This document shows, piece after piece, positions 1 to 6,973 of a stretch of DNA of 11,045 nucleotides (positions within the stretch are counted from its first letter, which is position 1; every line of letters begins with the position of its first letter). Below the pieces are notes generated by a model. It was given only the letters and a program-made list of their open reading frames with translations, was not told the origin of the DNA and made no database searches. Made by a program: the position numbers and the translations under genes. Origin of the DNA: Streptosporangiaceae bacterium (GTDB taxonomy: Bacteria > Actinomycetota > Actinomycetes > Streptosporangiales > Streptosporangiaceae); assembly GCA_030043395.1 (NCBI GenBank), contig JASHXW010000504.1:1-11045 (forward strand), in the 5' to 3' direction.

Positions 1-600
1 GGTGCCGGACCTGACGTGCCTGGCGGCGCGGCCGAGCGGGAAGGCCACGCCCTGGTCGACGGGCGGCGGATCGTCTCGCGCGGGCTGTCGGCCGGAGGAC
101 TGCTCCAGGGTGCGGTCTACTCGATGCGGCCAGGCCGGTGGCTGGCTGTCGTCGCCGAGGTGCCGTTCGTGGATGTCGTCACGACCATGCTCGATCCTTC
201 GATCCCGCTGACGATCAACGAGTGGGACGAGTGGGGTGACCCGCGCGACCCCGAGGACTACGCATGCCTGCGCGCGTACTCGCCGTATGACAACCCTCCG
301 CCGGCCGCGACCAGGCCGCGACTGCTGGTGACCGGCGCCGTGCACGACGCCAGGGTCATGGTGCACGAGCCGGCCAAGTGGGTCGCCAGGCTCCGTGCTA
401 CCGGGACGGACGGGCCAGGCGCGCCGGGCGTACCGGAGGGCTCGGACAGTCCGGCCGTCCAGGCGCCGATCCTGTTCCGGGTCGAGCTTGGCGTCGGCGC
501 TCATGGCGGGCCGTCGGGCCGGTTCGCCCAGGCCAGCTATGAGGCCGAGGTGTTCGCGTTCGTGCTGGACGCGATGGGCATCGGGTCACCGCACTCTTGA
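1..600 (+). CDS. ptrB: Oligopeptidase B, C-terminal part (5' end outside window)
   Basis: This is the C-terminal ~199 residues of a prolyl-oligopeptidase-family (S9A) serine peptidase; the reading frame is open from base 1 and ends in TGA. Oligopeptidase B cleaves short peptides after Lys or Arg, normally in the cytosol. The nucleophile motif GLSAGG is at 82-99 (Ser codon 88-90). It is followed by the very characteristic VPFVDVVTTMLD and by an EWG...YSPYDN segment. The catalytic Asp lies in HDARV (Asp codon 346-348) and the catalytic His in AHGGPSGRF (His codon 502-504), so the triad is complete. Two oddities compared with the family as I remember it: an extra Gly/Pro-rich stretch of about 20 residues (roughly 400-465) between the Asp and the His, and one extra residue just before the His (GVGAHGG rather than GAGHGG). 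The Arg usually seen next to the nucleophile (GRSAGG) is Leu here. Family assignment is secure; symbol by homology only. Confidence 0.9.
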   Translation, partial: GAGPDVPGGAAEREGHALVDGRRIVSRGLSAGGLLQGAVYSMRPGRWLAVVAEVPFVDVVTTMLDPSIPLTINEWDEWGDPRDPEDYACLRAYSPYDNPPPAATRPRLLVTGAVHDARVMVHEPAKWVARLRATGTDGPGAPGVPEGSDSPAVQAPILFRVELGVGAHGGPSGRFAQASYEAEVFAFVLDAMGIGSPHS

Positions 601-629
601 CACAGGCCGACCGGCGAGATCAGCCTGTG
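601..629 (+). terminator. Inverted repeat after the oligopeptidase B stop
   Basis: A perfect 7-bp inverted repeat (CACAGGC / GCCTGTG) with a 15-nt loop starts directly after the TGA and ends 4 nt before the ATG of the next gene. It has no T-tract. It could be a weak terminator, or an RNA structure limiting translation of the hydrolase, which shows no clear Shine-Dalgarno sequence. Seen in sequence; function inferred. Confidence 0.35.
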
Positions 630-633
630 CGGT

Positions 634-2772
634 ATGCCCGTAACACCGCTTTCGTTCCGGCGATGGATGGCCGTGGCCGCTGCAGCCGCGGCGGGGCTAG
701 CCGTATCCTGCGGGGTTCCGGCAGCGGCTGCTGCGGCGAGCGCAACGGCAGCGGCCGTTGCGGCGAGAACAGCGACAACGGCTGCGACATCCGCGGTGAC
801 GTCGGCGCCGGCGTCCGCCGCGACGCCTCCTGCCACATCCGCCGCGGCTCGCCGGCCGGTCAGGGTGGGCTCGGTGCTTATCCCGCCGTGCAAGGCCTCG
901 CCGCTAGCCTGGTGCACCACCATCGGCGTGCCTTTCGACTACTTCAACAAGGCCGCAGGGACGATCAGGCTCGGCTTCTGGTGGTACCCCGCCACTGACG
1001 GCAAGAAGTCCCCGACGATCGTGGCGGTCCAGGGCGGCCCTGGTTATCCGACGACGGACTACTCCCACGCGTACCGCGCCATGCTCTGGCCGCTGCTGAC
1101 TGACCACAACCTGCTCCTCGTGGACCTGCGCGGCACCGGGATGTCCTCGTCGTTCACCTGTAAGGCCCTGCAGGACTGGACGCTGAACGACGGCATCGCG
1201 GCGTATATCGCGGACACCGGTGCCTGCGGCAGGCAACTCGACCACACCCGCAAGCTCATCGGCGGTCACGGTTACGTGCGGGCAAGCGACCTGTACACGA
1301 CGGCGAACGCGGCTCGCGACCTTGCCTTGCTGCTACGCCGGCTGGATACCGGCAAGGTCGACTTCTACGGCGACTCCTACGGCACCTACTTCGGGCAGGT
1401 GTTCACGGCCATGGATCACCAGATGCTCCGGTCGGTCACGCTGGACGCCGCCTATCCCGTCACCGAGCGAGACCCCTTCTGGCTGACGACGATCGCCGCT
1501 GCTCGGCGCGGGTTTAACCTCGCCTGTGATCGCAGCGTCGCGTGCCACCGGGCTGCGCCTGGTAGCTCATGGGCCAGGATCGGCCGGGCCGCGCGTTACC
1601 TGCGCGCGCATCCCGTCACCGGCAGGACCAGGACGCCCTATGGCCAGGTCGTCACCGCCAGGGTCGGGATCGGGCAGCTGATCGACCTGGTCAACATCGC
1701 TGGCTACGACAGCGGTGTCTACCGCGAGCTCGACCCGGCCATCCGGGCCCTGCTCGCGCCGGACCACGACAGCGTGCCGCTGCTCCGCCTCACCGCTCAG
1801 GAGATCTACCCGAACGCGACCTCGGGACCGGTCAGCGAGTTCAACGACGGGCTGTACCAGGCCACGACGTGCGTGGATTACCCGCAGCCGTTCTCCTATT
1901 ACTCCTCGATTCGCCAGCGGCGCGCGGAGTACGCGCGGGCCGTCGCCCGCCTGGCACCGGATACCTTCGCCCCGTTCACCGTCCGCGAATGGCTCACCGA
2001 GCCGGCCGCTGAATTCAACGCGTGCCTGGACTGGCCCAAGCCGGCCCATCCCGGTCCGCCCGTCACCACGCCGCCTCCCTATGCACCGAAGTCGCTGCCC
2101 GTCCTGGTCTTGTCGGGTGACCTTGACTCGCTGACAACTCCTGCCGAGGGACGGTGGACCGCGCGTGAGATGGGTCCGTCGGCACGCTGGATCCTGATCC
2201 ACAACGACACGCACATCAACGCGCTCGACGACACCTTCGGCTGTGCCCAGGGCCTGGTCCGCCAGTTCATCGCCGCGCCCGGCAGGTTGTGGCGGCTGAA
2301 CGCGACCTGCGCCAGGCACACACCAGAGGTCCGCGTGGTCGGCAGCTTCGCCAAGCGGCTCGCCCAGGTCACCCCGGCCACGGCCCGGCCAGGCGACCAG
2401 GCGGGCCTGCGTGCCCTGCGGCTGGCCGCGGTCGGCGTGACCGTGGTCGGCGACGCGGACTGGCATTTCTATTACGGCGACGGCGTGCACGGCTGGGGCC
2501 TGCGCGGCGGCACTTACACCTTCTCGGGGCCGGCTAGCCGGACCCGGATTAGCTTCCACGGTGACCGGTGGACCACCGATACCTCGGTCAGCGGCTACGC
2601 GCTGTGGGACAGGCGGACCGGGCGGATGACCGCCTGGCTCACGGTCAGCGGGCCCGGCGGCCGGGCAGCCACCGTTGACCTGACCTATCGCGACAACGTC
2701 TACCACGCTGTCGCCACCATCGGCGGTTCGTTCGGCGGGCGCAGGATCGACGCGGTGATGCCGGCGCCATGA
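634..2772 (+). CDS. Exported S33/TAP-type alpha/beta-hydrolase (tripeptidyl aminopeptidase-like)
   Basis: A 712-residue secreted alpha/beta-hydrolase of the tripeptidyl-aminopeptidase-like S33 group, which removes N-terminal peptides or acts on related esters and amides outside the membrane. The N-terminus has a positive FRRW patch, a hydrophobic Ala-rich segment (12-24) and Cys26 in LAVSC, a possible but imperfect lipobox. A low-complexity Ala/Thr/Ser linker runs to about residue 75. The oxyanion-loop motif QGGPG is at 133-137. The triad is Ser248 in GDSYG, Asp498 in GDLDSLTTP and His527 in HNDTHI. A TAP-like C-terminal segment with CAQGLV...ATCARHTPE follows. About 140 further residues (from ~570) are Gly/Thr/Trp-rich and beta-like. 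The 634 start is preferred because the in-frame ATG at 667 would remove the basic n-region, although no good ribosome site precedes 634. The gene lies 33 nt after oligopeptidase B, so co-transcription is possible. Peptidase activity is inferred; the exact substrate is unknown. Confidence 0.87.
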   Translation: MPVTPLSFRRWMAVAAAAAAGLAVSCGVPAAAAAASATAAAVAARTATTAATSAVTSAPASAATPPATSAAARRPVRVGSVLIPPCKASPLAWCTTIGVPFDYFNKAAGTIRLGFWWYPATDGKKSPTIVAVQGGPGYPTTDYSHAYRAMLWPLLTDHNLLLVDLRGTGMSSSFTCKALQDWTLNDGIAAYIADTGACGRQLDHTRKLIGGHGYVRASDLYTTANAARDLALLLRRLDTGKVDFYGDSYGTYFGQVFTAMDHQMLRSVTLDAAYPVTERDPFWLTTIAAARRGFNLACDRSVACHRAAPGSSWARIGRAARYLRAHPVTGRTRTPYGQVVTARVGIGQLIDLVNIAGYDSGVYRELDPAIRALLAPDHDSVPLLRLTAQEIYPNATSGPVSEFNDGLYQATTCVDYPQPFSYYSSIRQRRAEYARAVARLAPDTFAPFTVREWLTEPAAEFNACLDWPKPAHPGPPVTTPPPYAPKSLPVLVLSGDLDSLTTPAEGRWTAREMGPSARWILIHNDTHINALDDTFGCAQGLVRQFIAAPGRLWRLNATCARHTPEVRVVGSFAKRLAQVTPATARPGDQAGLRALRLAAVGVTVVGDADWHFYYGDGVHGWGLRGGTYTFSGPASRTRISFHGDRWTTDTSVSGYALWDRRTGRMTAWLTVSGPGGRAATVDLTYRDNVYHAVATIGGSFGGRRIDAVMPAP

Positions 2773-2801
2773 CGACTGGGGGTCGCCGTCCGGGACGCAC
2801 T

Positions 2802-2821
2802 GGCGGCGCCGGGGCGCTGCC
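2802..2821 (+). terminator. GC-rich hairpin between hydrolase and lyase genes
   Basis: GGCGGCGCC at 2802-2810 pairs with GGCGCTGCC at 2813-2821, with one G-U pair. In practice this gives about 8 bp around a 4-nt loop. It lies in the 79-nt gap after the hydrolase stop and has no T-tract. It is a candidate weak terminator or processing structure; GC-rich DNA forms such stems by chance, so confidence is low. Confidence 0.25.
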
Positions 2822-2830
2822 GGGTTGCCG

Positions 2831-2840
2831 AGGGGCGGGA
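2831..2840 (+). promoter_or_regulatory. Probable ribosome binding site deciding the lyase start
   Basis: The purine-rich AGGGGCGGGA ends 11 nt before ATG 2852, slightly long but usable. An in-frame TTG at 2825 would start upstream of this site and add only nine residues with no family resemblance, so ATG 2852 is preferred. Confidence 0.45.
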
Positions 2841-2851
2841 TAGCATCTGGC

Positions 2852-3928
2852 ATGGCCGCCGACGATGCCGAGACGCTGAAGCTGCGCGATCAGTGCACCA
2901 GGTTCCTGACCGGTCACGACCCGGTGCGGGCTGCCGACATGCTCGCGACGATCCCGCCGGACACCGCAGTCGACAGGTACGGCGCTGGCGGGGTGGAGAC
3001 CGAGCTGGAGACAGAGGTCGGGCGGTTGCTCGGCAAGCCTGCCGCCGTGTTCGTGCCGAGCGGCACCATGGCCCAGCAGCTGACGCTGCGGGTGCATGCG
3101 CAGCGCCGGGGCCGGCGCACAGTCGTGTTTCACCCGATGTGCCACCTCGAGCAGCACGAGGGGCAGGCCTACCGCCGCTTGCAGCGCCTGAACGGGCGGG
3201 CAGTCGGCGACCGGAACAGGCTCATCGCGATGTCGGACCTCACGGCCATCGCCGAGCCCGTCGCGGCGCTCCTGCTCGAGCTGCCGCAGCGCGACATCGG
3301 GGGGCAGCAGCCGTCGTGGGAGGAACTGACCGACCAGTGCGGCTGGGCAGCCGAGCACGGCGCGGCCGCGCATCTGGACGGCGCCCGGCTGTGGGAGTCG
3401 TCGGCCGGATACGGAAGGCCGCCTGGCGAGATCGCCGCGCTGTTCGACACCGTCTACGTGTCGTTCTACAAGGGCATCGGCGCGCTTGCGGGCTGCTGCG
3501 TGGCTGGCCCCGACGACATCATCGCCGAGGTCCGCGAATGGCGGCAGCGGATGGGCGGCATGCTGTTCGGCATGTGGCCGGCCGCCGCCTCGGCCCTCAG
3601 TTGCCTGGCTGTCAGGCTGCCGAAGATGCCCGGGTACCTGGCGCACGCCAGGGCCATCGCGGCCGCCCTCGCGGGGGTCGAGGGCATCACCGTGGTCCCG
3701 GACCCACCTCAGACGCCGATGATGCACCTGCTGCTCGAGACGACCCAGGAGCGCTTCGAGGCGGTGGCCAGGACGCTGGCGCAGGAGCAGGGCATCTGGA
3801 CCTGGCCGCAGGCCATGACGACGGCGGACCCTGGAGTGCAGCGAGTGGAACTGTCCGTCGGCGATGCCACGTGCAGCCTGAGCCCGTCTGAAGTGGCCAG
3901 TTTGCTCGCCTCATTTACGGGCGCCTAA
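2852..3928 (+). CDS. Threonine aldolase / beta-eliminating lyase family PLP enzyme
   Basis: A 358-residue fold-type I PLP enzyme of the threonine aldolase/beta-eliminating lyase family. Members typically split L-threonine or L-allo-threonine into glycine and acetaldehyde, or cleave other beta-hydroxy amino acids. The early YGAGGVETELETEVGRLLGK block and the VPSGTMAQQL loop match the cofactor-phosphate region. His98 in HLEQHE is in the place of the PLP-ring-stacking His. Asp176 in HLDGARLW would pair with the pyridine nitrogen and is followed by the usual Arg179. Lys207 in SFYKGIGALAG is the Schiff-base lysine. The length is normal for the family. The C-terminal half is more divergent (MLFGMWPAAASAL, SVGDATCSLSP), so it may belong to a subfamily with another beta-hydroxy amino acid or beta-elimination substrate. 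It lies between a peptidase and an amino-acid permease, consistent with amino-acid catabolism. Family assignment is firm; substrate is inferred. Confidence 0.85.
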   Translation: MAADDAETLKLRDQCTRFLTGHDPVRAADMLATIPPDTAVDRYGAGGVETELETEVGRLLGKPAAVFVPSGTMAQQLTLRVHAQRRGRRTVVFHPMCHLEQHEGQAYRRLQRLNGRAVGDRNRLIAMSDLTAIAEPVAALLLELPQRDIGGQQPSWEELTDQCGWAAEHGAAAHLDGARLWESSAGYGRPPGEIAALFDTVYVSFYKGIGALAGCCVAGPDDIIAEVREWRQRMGGMLFGMWPAAASALSCLAVRLPKMPGYLAHARAIAAALAGVEGITVVPDPPQTPMMHLLLETTQERFEAVARTLAQEQGIWTWPQAMTTADPGVQRVELSVGDATCSLSPSEVASLLASFTGA

Positions 3929-4050
3929 GTCCGCTTTCAATTGCACTGCCCGAAATTTTGGTAAGAGACGCCGCAATGCGCATTTCATCGATCCGCGAGC
4001 CGGCCGATAGGGTGCCGATGTCGGGCCGGGCAAATAAGTGAGAGGGCTAG
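3929..4050 (+). promoter_or_regulatory. Intergenic region upstream of the first permease
   Basis: This 122-nt gap is more AT-rich at its start (3935-3970). TTGCAC at 3941-3946 resembles a -35 box, but no good -10 follows at the right distance; TAAGAG at 3962 is the nearest. Nearer the gene, CCGGCCGA (4000-4007) can pair with TCGGGCCGG (4021-4029) with one bulged G, forming a possible leader hairpin. AATGCGCATT (3975-3984) is a 10-nt palindrome. The GAGAGGG at 4040-4046 is a modest ribosome site for ATG 4051. A promoter here is plausible but not proven. Confidence 0.3.
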
Positions 4051-5502
4051 ATGACGGAGCAGGCAGCGGTCTCGAATACCGGCGCAAATCCATCCACAGC
4101 CTCACGACTTAAGCCCGATGCGATCGGCGTCGGCCAGGACACCATCATCGGGATGGCGTCCTCCGCTCCGGCGGCCACAGTCGGCTTGTCGCTCGCGCTG
4201 CTGGCCAGTGCCACGGCTTATGGCAGCGGTCCGATTTTGCTGCTGACCGCCATTCCGATGCTCATCATCGCCAATGCCTACCGACGGCTGAACCTGTGGA
4301 ACGCCAACTGCGGCGCCTCGTTCGAGTGGGTCGGCCGTGCCATTAACCCCTATCTGGGCTACCTGACCGGATGGCTGATGGTGGCTGCCTACGTCATCGG
4401 CACGGTGGCCGAGGTCCTGCTGCTCGGGCCGTCTGTCCTCGCGGTCTTCGGTTCGACGTCGACGAACACCTGGGCTTATGTGGGCATCGGCTGCGCGGTG
4501 GGCGTTGTCATGCTCGTGATCGCCGTGGTCGGCATCCGCATCACGGCGCGTACTCAGGTCGGAATGGCGCTGGTCGAGTACGCGATCCTGGTCGGCCTGT
4601 CGATCGCTGGCGTGATCTGGGTGGTCGGCCACCACCCGGGCTCGGTGCACATAACCAGTTCCTGGCTCAGCCTGGGCGGAATCGGCGGGAAGGGCAGCGC
4701 GGTGGCCGGCTTCCTAGCAGCCGTGTTCGTCTACGGCGGCTGGGATGGCACCTTGTACGTCAACGAGGAGGTCAAGCGCCGGCACGTCAACCCCGGCCGG
4801 GCCGCCATCATCGCGGTCGTGCTGCTGGCCGTGATCTACACGCTGGCGCAAGTGGGCCTGCAGGGCGTGATCTCGCCGGACAAGCTGGCGGCCGCGTCCA
4901 AGTCCGGCACGGCGCTCGTCGTTGTGGCGCAGGCCCTGGGCGGTGGCTTCTGGGCGAAGGCGATGGCGCTGTCCATCGCGCTGTCGGTGATCGCCACGAC
5001 TGGCACGGGCATCGTGCTCGGCGCCCGGCTGGTCTACGGGATGGCGGGTTACCGCGCGCTGCCCAGCTTCCTTGGCAACGTGTCCCGCCGGTATTCCACC
5101 CCAGCCGCCGCCAGCATCGTCGTCGGCGTCATGATCATCGTGCTGAGCGCGATCTACTTCCTGGTCACGTCCGTGCAGAACGCGTTCTACGACGTGATCG
5201 ACGTCACCGGGTTCCTGTTCTCGGTGTTCTACATCCTGACCGCGCTGGCAGCGATGACCTATTACCGGAGAAGGGTCTTCAGCGGCGTATGGGACTTTCT
5301 CGTGCTCGGCCTGCTGCCGCTCGGCGCGGCGGGCTTCCTGGGCTGGGTGCTCGTGAAGTCGATGCTCCAGTCTCCGGCCGCCCAGAACTACTCGATGCTC
5401 GGCATCGTCGTGGTGGGCATCGCGCTGATGATCATCGCGCGATTCGGCTACCGTTCGCCGTTTTTCCAGATCCGCCTGGAGAGCGACAAGGAAGCGCGCT
5501 GA
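4051..5502 (+). CDS. APC-family amino-acid permease (paralogue 1)
   Basis: A 483-residue integral membrane transporter of the amino acid-polyamine-organocation (APC) superfamily, expected to import an amino acid or amine with protons. After a short polar N-tail (1-20) come about 12 hydrophobic segments. TM1 carries the unwound-helix motif GMASSAPA (34-41), normally part of the substrate site. TM3 follows NPYLGYLTGWLM (99-110). The second broken helix, TM6, has GWDGTLYVNEEV (230-241), leading into the conserved NPGRAA loop. IATTGTGIVLGARLVYGMA (314-332) fits TM8 and the loop after it. The C-terminus ends in a short charged tail. The gene follows the lyase by 122 nt and ends 6 nt before a strong palindrome. 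It is closely related to the permease at 6978-8423; the two differ mainly in the N-tail, the loop near residues 135-150 and the 279-290 loop. The substrate cannot be read from sequence. Confidence 0.9.
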   Translation: MTEQAAVSNTGANPSTASRLKPDAIGVGQDTIIGMASSAPAATVGLSLALLASATAYGSGPILLLTAIPMLIIANAYRRLNLWNANCGASFEWVGRAINPYLGYLTGWLMVAAYVIGTVAEVLLLGPSVLAVFGSTSTNTWAYVGIGCAVGVVMLVIAVVGIRITARTQVGMALVEYAILVGLSIAGVIWVVGHHPGSVHITSSWLSLGGIGGKGSAVAGFLAAVFVYGGWDGTLYVNEEVKRRHVNPGRAAIIAVVLLAVIYTLAQVGLQGVISPDKLAAASKSGTALVVVAQALGGGFWAKAMALSIALSVIATTGTGIVLGARLVYGMAGYRALPSFLGNVSRRYSTPAAASIVVGVMIIVLSAIYFLVTSVQNAFYDVIDVTGFLFSVFYILTALAAMTYYRRRVFSGVWDFLVLGLLPLGAAGFLGWVLVKSMLQSPAAQNYSMLGIVVVGIALMIIARFGYRSPFFQIRLESDKEAR

Positions 5503-5508
5503 TCCGAG

Positions 5509-5564
5509 CCACAACGATGTCCCTGCGCTGTTGTTGCAACAACAGCGCAGGGACATCGTTGTGG
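5509..5564. terminator. Perfect 56-nt palindrome, probable bidirectional terminator
   Basis: Every base of 5509-5564 pairs symmetrically about the centre between 5536 and 5537, which lies in TTGCAA. As RNA it gives a hairpin of about 26 bp with a 4-nt loop, on either strand. It begins 6 nt after the permease stop and ends 56 nt beyond the stop of the convergent GNAT gene, so it can end transcripts from both sides. There is no T-tract after the stem, which is common for actinobacterial terminators. Because of the symmetry both strands encode the same short peptide here, a curiosity with no coding meaning. Confidence 0.75.
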
Positions 5565-5620
5565 TCCGGTGGGGTGGGCGCAGGCTGGATTGGCTGTGCG
5601 CGAGGTGCGGGATGGTTCGG

Positions 5621-6652
5621 TTAGCGCAGGGTGAGCGCGGGCCTTGCCTCCCACACTGTCCAGAGCGGGCGGTAGCCCATGCGGCTCCAGAACGGCGCGG
5701 ACAACGGGTTGACCTGCGCGTAGTGCAACAGCGTCACCGGCACGCCGGCCGCGTCGACCTCCGCGTGCAGTCGCTGGGTGAGCGCGGCACCGATGCCGGT
5801 GCCGCGCTCGGCCGGCTCGACGAACATCAGCTCCAGGTAGGCGACCGGGGACGGCCTGGTCAGCGGCGCGATCCAAAGCGCAGCATGGGGCGGCTCGGCG
5901 GTCAGCATCCCTACCGCCCGGCCATCGCGCTCGGCTAGCCAGGCCCATGGCGCGGGCCCGGTGAGCAAGGGCGCCAGCTCATCACGCAGCGCCTGGCCAG
6001 ACTCCGGCCGCTCGATCATGGCGCCGAACAACGCGTCGTACTTCACCAGGTCGAGGCCCAGCCGCACCACCGCGTCGAGGTCGGCAAGGCCGGCCCGCCT
6101 GATCGTGACACCCGCGACGTCCACTGCGGTGCCCGTAGGCGAAGCCGCACGAGCGTGATCACCCTCGGCGCCCGACCGGGACGGCCCGCCGTCCTTGGAC
6201 GGCGTCCGGCGATGAGTGCTCCTTGCTGCGATGACGGCCCTGGGAGCCAGGCCGTGGTGCATCAGGGCATTGACGCCCGTGACGTCGTGCGATGGCCACG
6301 TGACGGCGGCCGCGGTGTCCTGGTGGCCGGCCTCGCCGAGGCCGGCCAGGTGCGGGCGCCACTGCGTGAGCAGCTGATCGAGCGCGTTTCCTACTTCAGG
6401 TCCGGCGATCCGCGGCATCAGGCTGAACCGGCGTGCTGCTCCCCACGTCCGGTCGATCGAGCCGGCAGCGGCCTCCCAGTGCACGCATGAGGCGGTCGCG
6501 ATGGGCAGGCCGTCCGTGCCGGTGACGGCGAAGGTGGCTCCGCAACCCGTCTCCTGGCCTGGTGAATCAGGCAGCAGCGAATCGAGATTCCGCAGCCGGC
6601 GGGCCGCGCGGCGGTCCAGATCAGCTTCGGCTTGGCGATCCGGATACCGCAT
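5621..6652 (-). CDS. GNAT-family N-acetyltransferase, two-module
   Basis: A 343-residue protein with a clear GCN5-related acetyltransferase domain in its C-terminal half (about 182-338), expected to move an acetyl group from acetyl-CoA to an amine. The acetyl-CoA loop is RGTGIGAAL (283-291), after the beta-strand YLELMFVEP (272-280). NPLSAPFWSRMGYRPLW (315-331) matches the usual motif B. The N-terminal half ends with a GVNALMHHGLAPRAVIAAR segment (126-144) that looks like the end of a second, degenerate GNAT fold without an acetyl-CoA loop. A polar linker (145-178) joins the modules. ATG 6652 is preceded by GAGG at 5 nt. The frame stays open for 34 more codons upstream with coding-like codons nearest the ATG (see findings), so the true N-terminus is uncertain. 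It is transcribed against both flanking permeases. The substrate is unknown: small molecule, protein terminus or antibiotic are all possible. Confidence 0.85.
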   Translation of the reverse strand: MRYPDRQAEADLDRRAARRLRNLDSLLPDSPGQETGCGATFAVTGTDGLPIATASCVHWEAAAGSIDRTWGAARRFSLMPRIAGPEVGNALDQLLTQWRPHLAGLGEAGHQDTAAAVTWPSHDVTGVNALMHHGLAPRAVIAARSTHRRTPSKDGGPSRSGAEGDHARAASPTGTAVDVAGVTIRRAGLADLDAVVRLGLDLVKYDALFGAMIERPESGQALRDELAPLLTGPAPWAWLAERDGRAVGMLTAEPPHAALWIAPLTRPSPVAYLELMFVEPAERGTGIGAALTQRLHAEVDAAGVPVTLLHYAQVNPLSAPFWSRMGYRPLWTVWEARPALTLR

Positions 6653-6816
6653 TCGTACCTCGCTATTGCGCTGGTATCGGTCCTCGTGGTACAGGAAGTG
6701 CAGTGCGATGGAAGGTACCAGCGTGACCGGGCGTGATTCACCAGAGTGAATATGTTAATTGTTGCCTCAAGAGTATAGTGTTCCGGAAATGGTAGCTATG
6801 CTCATGCTTATGAGAG

Positions 6817-6830
6817 GGGCTAAATAGCCC
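6817..6830 (+). repeat. Short inverted repeat in permease-2 leader (first)
   Basis: GGGCTA (6817-6822) and TAGCCC (6825-6830) are perfect complements separated by 2 nt, in effect a 5-bp stem with a 4-nt AAAT-type loop. It sits at the downstream edge of the AT-rich zone and could be an operator half-site pair or a small RNA hairpin. Confidence 0.35.
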
Positions 6831-6848
6831 GCGGGCGGTGGCTTCCAT

Positions 6849-6869
6849 GACCTCGGCGCCAGCGAGGTC
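6849..6869 (+). repeat. 7-bp inverted repeat in permease-2 leader (second)
   Basis: GACCTCG (6849-6855) and CGAGGTC (6863-6869) are perfectly complementary around a 7-nt spacer. It can form a stable small hairpin in the leader RNA, or a dyad protein-binding site about 110 nt before the permease start. Confidence 0.45.
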
Positions 6870-6902
6870 GAGCGGATACCTCAGTGGGTTCCGCGTCTAC
6901 GT

Positions 6903-6918
6903 GGATTCTGACTAATCC
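6903..6918 (+). repeat. 5-bp inverted repeat in permease-2 leader (third)
   Basis: GGATT (6903-6907) and AATCC (6914-6918) flank a 6-nt loop. This is weak on its own; it is noted because it is the third small stem in a row within about 100 nt. Confidence 0.25.
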
Positions 6919-6965
6919 TGGCGCGGCTCGTCGGCAGGCGGGCGCGGTGCAAGGCACAGGTGAGA

Positions 6966-6973
6966 AAGGAAGG
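6966..6973 (+). promoter_or_regulatory. Strong ribosome binding site of the second permease
   Basis: A run of purines, AAGGAAGG, ends 4 nt before ATG 6978, an excellent Shine-Dalgarno sequence. It rules out the in-frame GTG at 6960, which lies upstream of the site and would add only six residues. Confidence 0.8.

Noticed and set aside
1567..2853. Long - strand open frame (428 codons) opposite the hydrolase
   Set aside because: No domain-like motifs, Arg/Gly/Pro-rich; the + strand frame holds the complete catalytic triad and is the real gene.
2645..3727. - strand open frame (360 codons) opposite the lyase
   Set aside because: Arg/His/Pro-rich antisense translation; the sense frame has the PLP lysine, Asp and His motifs.
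5509..5564. Palindrome as an attachment site or insertion-sequence end
   Set aside because: No integrase, transposase or target-site duplication is visible nearby; the position between convergent genes favours a terminator.
4371..5624. + strand open frame overlapping the first permease and running through the palindrome
   Set aside because: An Arg/Gly-rich shadow of the permease in another frame; the apparent cysteine-rich peptide near its end is only the palindrome translated.
5448..5948. - strand open frame overlapping the GNAT gene and the palindrome
   Set aside because: It overlaps the GNAT gene in a different frame and shows composition typical of a shadow frame; the GNAT motifs are in the other frame.
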